Below are positions 42,601 to 52,001 of a stretch of 64,000 nt of DNA, piece after piece. Location of the stretch: the NCBI RefSeq assembly GCF_027853335.1, contig NZ_JAFEUS010000002.1, forward strand, positions 1,348,514 to 1,412,513, written 5' to 3'. Each line of letters begins with the position of its first letter. The first letter of the stretch is position 1. The notes beneath the pieces were generated by a model, which made no database searches, was not told where the DNA came from, and saw nothing but the letters and a program-made list of their open reading frames with translations. Origin of the DNA: Leucobacter sp. UCMA 4100. Lineage in GTDB: Bacteria > Actinomycetota > Actinomycetes > Actinomycetales > Microbacteriaceae. The position numbers were made by a program, and so were the translations under genes.

Positions 42601-44066
42601 GATGCTTCGCCTTCTGTCTCGGTGCTCTGGGCGTCGCCCGACTGTTGCTCGGCCCACCAGGCGATGAGCCGCTCTGCTGCGGCCGCTTCACCGATGGGGC
42701 CCTCGTCGAGCCGTAGGTCGAGCAAAAACTTGTAGGCCAGCCCGACCTCGCGCCCGGGAGCGATGCCGAGCAGCTGCATAATCTGCTGCCCGTCAAGCTC
42801 TGGCCGTACGGCGTCGAGCGCTTCTTGCTCGGCAAGCTCGTCAATGCGACGCTCAATGTCGTCGTAGGCGAACTCAAGCCGGTCGGCCTTGCGCTTGTTG
42901 CGCGTCGTCACATCGGCCCGCGTGATGATGTGCAGCCGCTCAAGCTCGCTGCCCGCGTCGCGCACGTACCGGCGCACGGCCGAGTCGCTCCACGCCTGGT
43001 CGCTGTAGCCGAAAAAGCGCAGGTGCAATTCGACGAGCTTCGCGACCTGCGCGATGGTCTCGTTGTCGAAGCGCAGTTCGCGTAGTCGCTTCTTCGTGAG
43101 CTTCGCACCGACGACGTCGTGGTGGCGAAAGGTCACCTGCCCCTGCTCGTAGCGCCTGGTGGCGGGCTTGCCGATATCGTGCATGACGGCCGCGAGGCGC
43201 AGGGTGACGTCGGGCCCATCTGGGCTCGACCCCCGCGATTTCTCAAGCGCGATGGCCTGCTCAAGCACCGTGAGCGTGTGCTCGTACACGTCTTTGTGGC
43301 GACCGTGGTCGTCTTGCATCTCGCGAAGCGCACTGAACTCGGGCAAGAATCGGTCGCACAGCCCCGTGTCGACGAGAATGCGCAGGCCGGCGACCGGGTC
43401 ATCGGTCGAGAGCGTTTTCACGAGTTCGTCGCGCACGCGCTCCGCCGAGATGATGTCGAGGCGGTCGGCCATGTCGGTCATCGCCTTCGTGACCCGCGGA
43501 TCGACGGCGAAGCCGAGCTGTGACGCAAACCGTGCAGCTCGCATCATTCGCAGCGGATCGTCGCTAAACGACTGCTCGGCTGATCCCGGAGTCATGATCG
43601 TGCCCGCGATGAGATCTTCGACGCCACCCGAGACGTCAACGAGGCGCATTTCGGGCAGCATGAGCGCGAGCGCGTTGATCGTGAAGTCACGGCGCACAAG
43701 ATCGCCCTCGATGGTGTCGCCGAAGGCGACGACGGGCTTTCGCGAGTCTTCGCGGTACACGTCTGAACGGTAGGTGGTCACCTCGACCTGCTCACCGTGC
43801 ACCCTCGCCGCAATCGTGCCGAAGGCACGGCCGACATCCCAGGTCTTTTGGGCGATAGTCTCGAGAATCTCACGCGTCTCATCGGGTCGCGCAGAGGTCG
43901 CGAAATCGAGATCGGTGACGGGCCTGCCAATGAGCGCATCGCGCACGGGCCCGCCGACGAGCGCACACTCGTGACCGGCCGCCGCAAACGCTTCGGCAAG
44001 CGCCTTCACCGGTTTCGACTCGGCAATTTCTGTGAGTGTTGCCATCGATTCTGCGAGAGAAAGCAT
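42597..44066 (-). CDS. pcnA: CCA tRNA nucleotidyltransferase
   Basis: Adds or repairs the 3' CCA of tRNAs; 489 residues. Head domain: LVGGPVRDALIGRPVTDLDF (GGxVRD and DxD), RRDFTINALAL, and DDPLRMMRAARFA. A C-terminal HD domain is present (HDIGKPATRR with later HHD and His residues), as in actinobacterial members. ATG at 44045 is another possible start. In most relatives this gene neighbours DUF6049 and murJ; here DUF6049 is divergent. Confidence 0.93.
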   Translation of the reverse strand: MLSLAESMATLTEIAESKPVKALAEAFAAAGHECALVGGPVRDALIGRPVTDLDFATSARPDETREILETIAQKTWDVGRAFGTIAARVHGEQVEVTTYRSDVYREDSRKPVVAFGDTIEGDLVRRDFTINALALMLPEMRLVDVSGGVEDLIAGTIMTPGSAEQSFSDDPLRMMRAARFASQLGFAVDPRVTKAMTDMADRLDIISAERVRDELVKTLSTDDPVAGLRILVDTGLCDRFLPEFSALREMQDDHGRHKDVYEHTLTVLEQAIALEKSRGSSPDGPDVTLRLAAVMHDIGKPATRRYEQGQVTFRHHDVVGAKLTKKRLRELRFDNETIAQVAKLVELHLRFFGYSDQAWSDSAVRRYVRDAGSELERLHIITRADVTTRNKRKADRLEFAYDDIERRIDELAEQEALDAVRPELDGQQIMQLLGIAPGREVGLAYKFLLDLRLDEGPIGEAAAAERLIAWWAEQQSGDAQSTETEGEAS

Positions 44067-44134
44067 GCGTCACAGCTTACTTGGCGTCGCTGTCAAAACC
44101 CATTTGTCCAGCGTGGGCTCCTAGACTTGATCGC

Positions 44135-46417
44135 ATGCGTGCGGCCCTCACCACGATCGTCACTGCGGTTCTCCTCGTCTTTCCCGGAGTCTTCGCAGCA
44201 TCAGCCGCACCCTCGGCGCAGCCGCGGGACGCACAGCGCGAGGTTCAGACTGAAGTGCGACCCGCGACCGATGACGACGCCGGCAGCGACGCCGAGGCCG
44301 ATACCGAGGCAGATCCAGACGCCAATCGTGAGGGCGACGACCAAGCCGAGACCACCATCACGCTCAGCGCCGTGGCTGAATCGGCGTCGATGACCGAGTC
44401 AGGCGACCACACGTTCCTCGTCGAGGTTGCAAACCTCGGCGATGATCCGCTGCCCGCTGGCTCTGTGCAGGTTCGGATCTTGACCGACCCGGTCACGAAA
44501 CTCGACGAGATCACCGGCGACACCGTCACCACCGAACCAGCCGGCCTCGCCGTCGCGACCATCGAAACCCCGATCATCGCGGCGGGGGAGCGCTTCGCAT
44601 CAAAGGCAACCCCGGCCTCATCGTCGTTCGCGCTCAACGCTGAGAGCGCGGCAGGCGTGTACCAAACGCAGGTGAGCTGGACCGAAGCCGCAGAGAACAG
44701 CCCGAGCGACGGCCAACCCACCGAGAGCATCACACGCACCCAGCCCGGCACCCCGTTCGTGTGGAACGCCTCGAGCATCGAAGCACGCCTCAATCTCGCG
44801 ACCATCGTGCCGCTCGTGTACCCAGAAACCGACACACCCCCCGTCACCCCAGCCGAGGTCGACCTCGCACTCGGTGATCACCGCTCAATCGAACGACTGC
44901 TCGACGCGGCAGAAACGGCCGGGTCGCTCGTTGCTGTCGATCCGCGCGTTGTCGGCTACGTGCGCAGCCTCGGCGCGAGTGCATCGCCCGCAACCCGCGA
45001 ACTCGTCGACCGCATCACCTCGCAGTCTCTCGCGACCGCCGCGCTCGGCTACGCCGACGCTGACCCGGTCGCGACGGCGCTGCTCATGCCCGACGGGGCC
45101 CTCGAGCCAACGGGCCTCTCGTTTCTCGCGCGCCACTTCACCGAGCTCACCGAGCAGGCCGAGTCAGACTCTGCGCACAAGAGCCACGACCACTCGATCG
45201 CATCGCTGACCGATGGATCAATGCCTCCCGTGCTCGAAGAGCTCGTCACCTGGGATACGGCGATCGATGGTTTCGCTTGGCCCTCGGCCGCGAGCCTCAG
45301 CACCAAGGCCATCGAGGCGCTGGTCGCGCAGGGTCTCACGAACATTGTTGTGAACGGCGAAGACGCCGCTGGAGCGGCGCGGGGAACCCTCGGCGGTGCA
45401 ACCCTGTACCGCTCAGAAGCGGCACTCGAAGAAACCGCAAGGGCATTTCTCGCAGCCGAGAGCGACATTGACAGCGCCGAGGCCGCGGCACTGCTCGCCT
45501 CGGTCACAGCCGTACTCGGGTCAAGCGCTCAAGAGGGCAAAGCGGCAGAGGCACTGCTCGCGGTCGACCGCGGCACCGCTGCTGGCGGAGAGTCGCTCGA
45601 GGCCCTCTTCACCGAGATGAGCCGCCTGCCGTGGGTGAGCATGACCCCCGTCGAAAACCTCACGCCCGGCACCGTGACGCTCACCGGTGAGGCAGACGTG
45701 CAGAAAGCGCTCGACCAGATGGCCGAGGCCGTGCGCTCAGAAGAGCGCGTCGTCGAATACTCACGCGTACTCGCCGAGCCACAGTTGCTCGTTGACTACC
45801 AGCGCGACCGACTCGCGAGCACCCTCGCCGTGCGGGGCCCCCTCTCGGGATCGGAGCCCGCGCAGGACGCGCTCGAAAACCGCATCGGGGTGCACCTCGC
45901 GGGCAACGAGCGCCTGCAGCAGGGCGTTCGCATCGTCGACACCGAGCACACGAGGCTGCTCGGCAGCACCTCAAACCTGCCCATTCAGCTGCGCAACACC
46001 CTGCCATTCGACGCCCGCGTTGCCGGCACCGTCTCGACCGGATCGGCCGCACTCATCGTGCAGAAGCCCAAGCTCGAGCCCACCGTGATTCCGGCCGAGA
46101 GCACCATCAACCACCTCGTGCCGGTGAAAAGCCGCGCCTCAAGCGGGCAAGTCGACCTCAAGGTACAGCTGCGCGACACCACGAAGGGCGAAGACATCGC
46201 CTCGACCACTTTCGAGGTGACCCTGAGCGGCCAGACCGAGACGATCGCGCTCACGACCCTCGGCGTCATCGTCGTTGCCCTCTTTGTCGGCGGGCTCTGG
46301 CGTTCAATCACTCGCAAGCGGTCGACCCCGAGCGACGAGCCCCTCGAGCCCGCTGCAGCAACAGCATCAGCCGAGCCCGCAGAACCGGCCGAACCCCAGG
46401 CCGACGCCGAACGCTAG
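44135..46417 (+). CDS. DUF6049 family secreted/membrane-anchored protein
   Basis: A 760-residue extracytoplasmic protein: signal peptide (ALTTIVTAVLLVFPGVFAAS), an acidic low-complexity stretch (about 45-70), large extracellular domain, and a C-terminal membrane helix (LGVIVVALFVGGLWRSI) with a Pro/Ala/Glu tail. SNLPIQLRNTLPFDARV and the following beta strands match the family's late domain. The function is unknown, but it is almost always beside murJ near the origin, pointing to envelope growth. Here no murJ follows; a RimK-like gene does, on the other strand. Confidence 0.85.
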   Translation: MRAALTTIVTAVLLVFPGVFAASAAPSAQPRDAQREVQTEVRPATDDDAGSDAEADTEADPDANREGDDQAETTITLSAVAESASMTESGDHTFLVEVANLGDDPLPAGSVQVRILTDPVTKLDEITGDTVTTEPAGLAVATIETPIIAAGERFASKATPASSSFALNAESAAGVYQTQVSWTEAAENSPSDGQPTESITRTQPGTPFVWNASSIEARLNLATIVPLVYPETDTPPVTPAEVDLALGDHRSIERLLDAAETAGSLVAVDPRVVGYVRSLGASASPATRELVDRITSQSLATAALGYADADPVATALLMPDGALEPTGLSFLARHFTELTEQAESDSAHKSHDHSIASLTDGSMPPVLEELVTWDTAIDGFAWPSAASLSTKAIEALVAQGLTNIVVNGEDAAGAARGTLGGATLYRSEAALEETARAFLAAESDIDSAEAAALLASVTAVLGSSAQEGKAAEALLAVDRGTAAGGESLEALFTEMSRLPWVSMTPVENLTPGTVTLTGEADVQKALDQMAEAVRSEERVVEYSRVLAEPQLLVDYQRDRLASTLAVRGPLSGSEPAQDALENRIGVHLAGNERLQQGVRIVDTEHTRLLGSTSNLPIQLRNTLPFDARVAGTVSTGSAALIVQKPKLEPTVIPAESTINHLVPVKSRASSGQVDLKVQLRDTTKGEDIASTTFEVTLSGQTETIALTTLGVIVVALFVGGLWRSITRKRSTPSDEPLEPAAATASAEPAEPAEPQADAER

Positions 46418-46430
46418 CCGGTCGCGCGGC

Positions 46431-47651
46431 TCACAAATCTTCGGTCGATGAGGCCGCGTCGCCATACTCGTCGAGCGCGTCCTTCGGCAGCTTGTGAATG
46501 CGCTGCCGCCTCGCCGACCGTGCCGGAATGAGCGAGCGCATCTCTTCGAGCTTGCCGAAGCACAACAACCGGTCATCGTCTTCCAGCACCACGTGCTTGC
46601 GGGGGTTCGGAATCACCTGCACCCCGCGGTGCAGCGTGAGCACCGTGATGTCGCGCTCCCAAAGCCCCGAGTCGCCGAGGGTTTTGCCGATGAGTTCGGC
46701 CCCGGCGTGCACCTGCAGCTCAGCGACGCCGTACCCCGTCGAAACCGAGAGACGCTGCCGCACGTCGATCTCGGGAAACGCCACCTGATTCGAGATGAAG
46801 TCGATGATCGCGCCCGCGACATCGAGCCCCGTCGCCCGCTCGATGCCCTCGAGCCCCGGCGACGAGTTCACCTCCATCACGAGCGGCCCCTCGTCACCCT
46901 CGAGCATGTCAACGCCAGCAACCCTGAGGCCCATGATCTGCGCCGAGCGAACCGCGGCCTCTTCGTAGGCCGCGTCGAGCTTCACCGCCTCGACACTGCC
47001 GCCGCGGTGCACGTTCGAGCGAAACTCGTCGCCAGCCGCGGTGCGACGCATCGCCGCAACCACCCGATCGCCCACGACGAGCGCCCGAATGTCGCGCCCG
47101 GCGCTCTCCTGAACGAAACGCTGGATGAGCACGTTCTGGTTCGTCGAGTGCAGGGTCTCAATGATCGCCTCGGCCACCTTGACCTGCGGCGCGAGAATAA
47201 CCCCGACGCCCTGCGTGCCCTCGAGCAGCTTGATCACGACGGGGGCGCCGCCAACACTCTCGATCGCCGGCTTCACATCTGCGCGATTGCGCACAAACGC
47301 GGTCTCGGGCATACCAATGCCGTGCCGCGCAAGAATCTGACTCGCGCGCAGTTTGTCGCGAGAGTTCGTAATGCCGTTCGACGTGTTGGGCGTGTACACG
47401 TCCATCTGCTCAAACTGCCGCACCACGGCCGTGCCAAAGTAGGTAATCGAATTGCCGATGCGGGGCAGAATCGCGTCGTAGTCACTCAGCTGCGATCCGC
47501 GATATCTGAGATCTGGCACCCCGCCCGCGAGATCAATGCCAAAGCGCAGGGTGTTGAGCACACGAACTTCATGCCCGCGGTCTTCGGCTGCCTGGCGCAA
47601 CCTGCCGGTCGAGTACGACTGTGGAGCGCGAGAAAGGAGTGCAAGCTTCAC
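46431..47651 (-). CDS. rimK: RimK-type ATP-grasp ligase fused to an RCK_C (TrkA-C) domain
   Basis: A 406-residue protein. Residues 1-290 are a RimK-type glutamate ligase: LLSRAPQSYSTGRLRQAA, PRIGNSITYFG, PVVIKLLEGTQGVGV for ATP, and MEVNSSPGLEGIE with the metal Asn/Glu. RimK adds glutamates to the C-terminus of S6 in E. coli. Residues about 305-370 form a TrkA-C/RCK_C domain (ELIGKTLGDSGLWERDITVL, GVQVIPNPRK, LEDDDRLLCFG), which binds nucleotides or small anions in K+ channels. The GTG at 47651 lies 23 bp from the divergent protease-like gene's GTG. Confidence 0.87.
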   Translation of the reverse strand: MKLALLSRAPQSYSTGRLRQAAEDRGHEVRVLNTLRFGIDLAGGVPDLRYRGSQLSDYDAILPRIGNSITYFGTAVVRQFEQMDVYTPNTSNGITNSRDKLRASQILARHGIGMPETAFVRNRADVKPAIESVGGAPVVIKLLEGTQGVGVILAPQVKVAEAIIETLHSTNQNVLIQRFVQESAGRDIRALVVGDRVVAAMRRTAAGDEFRSNVHRGGSVEAVKLDAAYEEAAVRSAQIMGLRVAGVDMLEGDEGPLVMEVNSSPGLEGIERATGLDVAGAIIDFISNQVAFPEIDVRQRLSVSTGYGVAELQVHAGAELIGKTLGDSGLWERDITVLTLHRGVQVIPNPRKHVVLEDDDRLLCFGKLEEMRSLIPARSARRQRIHKLPKDALDEYGDAASSTEDL

Positions 47652-47674
47652 GGGTATCCTGCCAAAATAGAAGT

Positions 47675-48166
47675 GTGACCAACCATACTCATTCAAGCAC
47701 CTTCACCGGGTGGAGGGAATGGGTTTCAATGCCCAATATCTCGGTTCCCTGGATCAAAGCAAAAATCGATACCGGGGCCAGAACCTCAGCGCTTCATGCG
47801 TACGAACTCACCGAGTTTACACGCGCCGGGGCAGCCTGGGTGCGCTTTACCGTGCATCCTTTTCAGCACGGCGATTCGGGGGCGCTCAGGGTTGAACTTC
47901 CCGTGCACGACCGCCGCCTCGTGCGCAGCTCTTCGGGCCACGCCGAAGAGCGCATCACCGTGGTCACGAGCCTCGTGCTCGTCGGCCGCGTCATCGAGGC
48001 CGAAGTAACCCTCACCAACCGCGACGAAATGGGCTTTCGCATGCTCATCGGTCGCGAAGCCCTCGAGCAGGGATTCATCGTCGACCCGGCGGTCTCGTAC
48101 CTCGGCGGCAAACCCGACCAAACCACCCTCGCGCTCAATAACGCAACCTCCAGCTCCCGGGAATAG
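47675..48166 (+). CDS. Retropepsin-like ATP-dependent zinc protease family (COG4067/RimB-like)
   Basis: A 163-residue protein. The single DTG-type motif KIDTGARTSALHA is the hallmark of the family, together with GWREWVSMP at the start, the internal TNRDEMGFRMLIGREAL and the end VDPAVSYLGG. In Pseudomonas the equivalent gene (rimB) neighbours rimK and its product trims the glutamate tails RimK makes. Starting at the GTG 47675, its start is only 23 bp from the RimK start on the other strand, leaving no room for separate promoters with leaders. Confidence 0.82.
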   Translation: MTNHTHSSTFTGWREWVSMPNISVPWIKAKIDTGARTSALHAYELTEFTRAGAAWVRFTVHPFQHGDSGALRVELPVHDRRLVRSSSGHAEERITVVTSLVLVGRVIEAEVTLTNRDEMGFRMLIGREALEQGFIVDPAVSYLGGKPDQTTLALNNATSSSRE

Positions 48167-48229
48167 TCCCGGCCTAGGATTGTTGTACAGAACGTGCGCA
48201 ATAACAACGCAGTAAGCCAAGGAGACGGC

Positions 48230-49156
48230 ATGCATCAGATGATCATTATTGGTTCAGGACCAGCGGGCTACACCGCCGCAATTTACGCGGCACGCGCAGG
48301 GCTTGAACCCGTCATGTTTGCGAGCTCTGTCGCTCCCGGTGGCGAGCTCATGAACACGACCGAGGTCGAGAACTTTCCCGGTTTTCCCGAGGGCATTCAG
48401 GGCCCCGACCTCATGCAAAAGATGCAGGAGCAGGCCGAGAAGTTCGGCATGAAGCTCGTGTTTGACGACGTCACCGCGGTTGATCTCGCGGGCGAGGTCA
48501 AGAAGGTCACGACGAGCGACGGCACCGTACACGAGGCGAAGACCGTGATTCTCTCGACCGGTTCGGCCTACCGTAAGCTCGGCCTCGAGAACGAAGAAGC
48601 GCTCACGGGGCACGGCATCTCGTCGTGCGCGACCTGCGACGGCTTCTTCTTCCGCGATCGCGAGATCGCGGTCGTCGGCGGTGGCGACTCGGCAATGGAA
48701 GAGGCGATCTTCCTCACCCGCTTCGCCTCAAAGGTCACCATCATTCACCGCCGCGAAGAGTTTCGTGCCTCGAAAATCATGGCCGACCGCGCGCTGCAGC
48801 ACGAAAAGATCGAGGTACTCTGGAACACCGAGGTGCACGAGATTCACGGCGAGGGCCAGCTGACCGGCGTCACCCTCAACAACACGGTGAACGGCGAAAA
48901 GTCAGAACTTGCGATCGACGGCCTCTTCGTCGCGATCGGCAATGATCCGCGCGTCTCCCTCGTCGAGGGCCAGCTCGACCTCACGGCCGACGGCACCATC
49001 GCCGTCGAAGGTCGTTCGTCACGCACCTCGCTGCCAGGCGTCTTCGCCGCGGGCGATGTCATCGACCCGACCTACCGCCAGGCGATCACCGCGGCAGCGT
49101 CAGGCACCGCAGCAGCCCTTGACGCCGAGCACTACCTCTCGGCGCTCGACAACTAA
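48230..49156 (+). CDS. trxB: Thioredoxin-disulfide reductase
   Basis: FAD/NADPH reductase of thioredoxin, 308 residues. FAD fold IIGSGPAGYTAAIYAARAG, redox pair SSCATCDGFFF (CxxC), NADPH fold AVVGGGDSAMEEAIFL and HRREEFRASK, and the closing FAAGDVIDPTYRQ. AAGGAG precedes the ATG at 48230. It is followed 56 bp on by trxA, as in most actinobacteria, giving a two-gene redox operon. Confidence 0.96.
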   Translation: MHQMIIIGSGPAGYTAAIYAARAGLEPVMFASSVAPGGELMNTTEVENFPGFPEGIQGPDLMQKMQEQAEKFGMKLVFDDVTAVDLAGEVKKVTTSDGTVHEAKTVILSTGSAYRKLGLENEEALTGHGISSCATCDGFFFRDREIAVVGGGDSAMEEAIFLTRFASKVTIIHRREEFRASKIMADRALQHEKIEVLWNTEVHEIHGEGQLTGVTLNNTVNGEKSELAIDGLFVAIGNDPRVSLVEGQLDLTADGTIAVEGRSSRTSLPGVFAAGDVIDPTYRQAITAAASGTAAALDAEHYLSALDN

Positions 49157-49212
49157 CCACCACCACGGCGGAGTCGCCCAGCGGCCCGCACCGCCTGAGT
49201 AAGGAGAACAAC

Positions 49213-49536
49213 ATGGCAAACACCGTAGACGTTACCGACAGCACGTTCGACGCGGTCGTACTCGCGAGCGACACCCCGGTGCTCGTCGACTTCTGGGCAC
49301 CCTGGTGCGGCCCCTGCCGCATGGTGGGCCCCGTACTCGAAGAGATCGCGGGCGAGCGCGACGATGTTCGCATCGTCAAGGTCAATGTCGACGAGAACCC
49401 GCAGATCGCGGGCAAGTACCGCATCACGTCGATTCCCGCGATGAAGCTGTTCAAGGGTGGCGAAGAGGTTCACGAGATCATCGGCGCAATGCCCAAGGCC
49501 TCGATCGAGAACGAGCTCCAGCCGCACCTCGCCTAA
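49213..49536 (+). CDS. trxA: Thioredoxin
   Basis: Thioredoxin of 107 residues with the active site FWAPWCGPCRM and the cis-Pro loop ITSIPAMKLF. AAGGAG lies just upstream of the ATG. Reduced by the upstream TrxB. A terminator follows at 49552-49588. Confidence 0.97.
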   Translation: MANTVDVTDSTFDAVVLASDTPVLVDFWAPWCGPCRMVGPVLEEIAGERDDVRIVKVNVDENPQIAGKYRITSIPAMKLFKGGEEVHEIIGAMPKASIENELQPHLA

Positions 49537-49551
49537 GCGACGCAGGCAAAG

Positions 49552-49588
49552 AGAGCGCCCTTTCCCAGACCGGGGGAGGGCGCTCTTT
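49552..49588 (+). terminator. Terminator of trxB-trxA
   Basis: Stem AGAGCGCCCT (49552-49561) with AGGGCGCTCT (49577-49586), inner CCC/GGG pairs in the loop, then a short T-run. It lies 16 bp after the trxA stop and before the convergent SRPBCC gene. Confidence 0.75.
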
Positions 49589-49591
49589 CGT

Positions 49592-50062
49592 CTATCGGCC
49601 CGCTTGCGCTTCGCGCTCCGCGAGCGCACCAAGGCGGCGGATCGACGCCAGCAAATTCTCTGCTTGCGTGGCCCGCGCGCGGCGCATGCGTTGCTCGTCG
49701 CGCAGCTTCGTCCAGTCGTAGGTGTGCCGCACGAGCGTTGCCTCGCGCTCTCGTCCCGAGACGGGCTCGAGTTCCCAGCGCCAAAGATGTCCCGCCGGGG
49801 CTTCGCCCTGGGTCGCCGGGGCCCACGCGATGCGCTCACCCTCAACGAACTCGGTCACGAGGTTGTCTCGCACCGTGCCGTTGTGAATCTCCATGGCAAA
49901 GACGTCGCCCTCTTGGCGCACACGCTCCTGGCCTTCTGCAGCGACGAGATTGTCATTCCCGTCCCACTCTGGCTGCCTGGACGGGTTGGCGATGAGCTCA
50001 AAGATCGTCGCGGCTGGCGCCTCAATGACCGCCTCTGCTGTGATGATGTGCTGTTCGGTCAC
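49592..50062 (-). CDS. SRPBCC-family protein downstream of parB
   Basis: A 156-residue START/SRPBCC-like protein: ITAEAVIEAPAATIFELIAN at the first strand, RQPEWDGND, HLWRWELEPV and HTYDWTKL on later strands, then the long C-terminal helix (EQRMRRARATQAENLLASI). Probably binds a small hydrophobic ligand. It starts 29 bp after parB on the same strand and is likely carried on the parAB transcript; a link to segregation is not expected from its family. Confidence 0.8.
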   Translation of the reverse strand: MTEQHIITAEAVIEAPAATIFELIANPSRQPEWDGNDNLVAAEGQERVRQEGDVFAMEIHNGTVRDNLVTEFVEGERIAWAPATQGEAPAGHLWRWELEPVSGREREATLVRHTYDWTKLRDEQRMRRARATQAENLLASIRRLGALAEREAQAGR

Positions 50063-50091
50063 TGATGCTCCTTTGCGTCGTGGTGTGGCGT

Positions 50092-51084
50092 TTACTGGAA
50101 GCCGGGGTCGCCCAGCTCGTCGAGAATGCGCTTGAGATCGGCAATGGTCGCGAAGTCAATCGTGACCTGGCCCTTCTTAGCGCCCAGCTTCACCCTGACG
50201 GTCGTGTTGAAGCGATCACCGAGGCGTTCTGCGATGTCGTCGAGCTGCGCCTGCACGCCGCCGGCGCGCGGCTTCGGAAGCTTGCGCTTTGTGGCCTGCG
50301 ACGAGGCCTCCTCGGCCTGCCTCACCGAGAGTCCCTCGTTGATGATCTTGTCTGAAAGCTTCTCCATCGCCTCGGCATCGCCGTCGAGCGAGAGGATCGC
50401 ACGGGCGTGGCCAGCCGTGAGCACTCCGGCCGCGACCTTGGTCTGCACGTGCTCGGGAAGCTTCAGGAGGCGAATCGTGTTCGAAATCTGCGGGCGTGAA
50501 CGGCCAATGCGCTTCGCGAGCTCTTCCTGCGTCGTGCCGAAGTCTTGCAAGAGCTGCTGGTACGCCGACGCCTCTTCGAGGGGGTTCAGCTGTGCGCGGT
50601 GCAGGTTCTCGAGCAGCGCGTCACGCAGCATGTGCTCGTCTTCGGTGCCACGAACGATCGCGGGGATCGTGCTGAGGCCGGCGCGATTCGATGCCCTGAA
50701 GCGACGCTCACCCATGATGAGCTCGTAGCGGGGCTCGCCCTTCTTCGTCGGTGCCGGGAGAATCTCTCGCACGACGACGGGCTGGAACACACCGAACTCG
50801 CGAATCGAGTGCGTGAGCTCTTCGAGGGCCTCCTCGTCGAACTCGGTACGCGGCTGTACTCGGTTGGGCACGATATCGCTGAGGTCGAGCGTCGTGAGCT
50901 GTGCGCCAGGAACCTCGCGCAGCTGCTGCTCGTCAACGACGGTCTGCGCAACCGACGTTGCCTTGTCTTCCTTCGCCGGAGCATCGCCAAAGAAGACGTC
51001 GACTGGGCGCTCCTCGTTGGGATCCTGCTGCGGAATGAGCGCACCGATACCCCGACCGAGTCCTGACTTCTTTTTCGCAGCCAT
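50092..51084 (-). CDS. parB: Chromosome-partitioning protein ParB
   Basis: CTP-dependent sliding clamp that loads at parS; 330 residues. N-terminal ParA-activating segment (KKKSGLGRGIGALIPQ), ParB/Srx box NRVQPRTEFDEEALEELTHS and LIMGERRFRASNRAG with the CTP-binding GERRxR motif, helix-turn-helix about TQEELAKRIGRSRPQISNTI, and a C-terminal dimer domain. It starts directly after the parA TAA. parS sites lie at 52687, 59197 and 59239. Confidence 0.96.
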   Translation of the reverse strand: MAAKKKSGLGRGIGALIPQQDPNEERPVDVFFGDAPAKEDKATSVAQTVVDEQQLREVPGAQLTTLDLSDIVPNRVQPRTEFDEEALEELTHSIREFGVFQPVVVREILPAPTKKGEPRYELIMGERRFRASNRAGLSTIPAIVRGTEDEHMLRDALLENLHRAQLNPLEEASAYQQLLQDFGTTQEELAKRIGRSRPQISNTIRLLKLPEHVQTKVAAGVLTAGHARAILSLDGDAEAMEKLSDKIINEGLSVRQAEEASSQATKRKLPKPRAGGVQAQLDDIAERLGDRFNTTVRVKLGAKKGQVTIDFATIADLKRILDELGDPGFQ

Positions 51085-51993
51085 TTAGGCTCCTTCCGGG
51101 TATAAGCGGGCGTATTCAGCAGCGCTCCGCTCAGCAATCTCTGCAGCAGCTTCGAGGTAGGCAATCGCACCCACCGATGATCCATCATAGGCGTGCACGG
51201 TCTCGCCGTGGCTCGGAGCCTCTGAAATGCGAACCGAACGGGGAATCATGGTCGTGAGCGTTTGCGTGGGGAAGAACCCGCGCACCTCTTCAGCGACCTC
51301 GTTTGAGAGGTTGGTTCGCGAGTCGTGCATCGTGAGCAGAATCGTTGAGACGTGCAGCTGTGGGTTCAGGTGCTGCTCAATGAGCTCAATGTTGCCGAGC
51401 AGCTGGCTGAGCCCCTCGAGCGCGTAGTATTCGCACTGGATGGGAATGAGCACTTCTTGCGCCGCGACAAAGGCGTTCACCGTGAGCAGCCCGAGCGATG
51501 GCGGGCAGTCGATGAACACGTAGTGGTACATCTCGTCGCTCTGGCTCAAGAACTCAGCGAGTGCCTTCCGCAGGCGCTGCTCCCTCGCGACGAGAGAAAC
51601 AAGTTCAATTTCGGCTCCCGCGAGGTTAATCGTCGAGGGCACGCACATGAGGTTCTCATGGTCGGTGGTCTGCTGCACTGTGTCGCCAAGCTTCGCCTCG
51701 CCGAGCAACACCTCGTAAATGCTCGTGATGGTCGGGTCATGCTCGACTCCGAGCGCGGTCGAAGCATTACCCTGCGGATCAAGATCGATAACGAGCACCC
51801 GGGCGCCTCGCCTCGCGAGGCCAGATGCCAGGTTCACGGTCGTCGTGGTTTTCCCCACGCCGCCCTTCTGGTTCGAGACGGTCATGACGCGCGTGTGGTC
51901 GGGGAGTGGTGATGTCATCGATTCAAGCCTGCGTTTGCGCCGCACCTTGTCGACGAGCTGATCGCCCAGTAACGCGTTTTTTGGCTGCGTCAT
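51085..51993 (-). CDS. parA: Chromosome-partitioning ATPase ParA
   Basis: ParA/Soj ATPase, 302 residues, moves ParB-parS complexes to the cell poles. Deviant Walker A SNQKGGVGKTTT, then VLVIDLDPQGNASTALG and YVFIDCPPSLGLLTVNA. A 35-residue N-terminal extension precedes the first strand. AGGAG lies before the ATG. Upstream gene is rsmG (8-bp gap) and parB follows with no gap. Confidence 0.96.
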   Translation of the reverse strand: MTQPKNALLGDQLVDKVRRKRRLESMTSPLPDHTRVMTVSNQKGGVGKTTTTVNLASGLARRGARVLVIDLDPQGNASTALGVEHDPTITSIYEVLLGEAKLGDTVQQTTDHENLMCVPSTINLAGAEIELVSLVAREQRLRKALAEFLSQSDEMYHYVFIDCPPSLGLLTVNAFVAAQEVLIPIQCEYYALEGLSQLLGNIELIEQHLNPQLHVSTILLTMHDSRTNLSNEVAEEVRGFFPTQTLTTMIPRSVRISEAPSHGETVHAYDGSSVGAIAYLEAAAEIAERSAAEYARLYPEGA

Positions 51994-52001
51994 GATCTCC
52001 T

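Noticed and set aside
46494-47678. Long frame opposite the RimK gene
   Set aside because: Antisense shadow; the RimK ATP-grasp motifs are on the minus strand.
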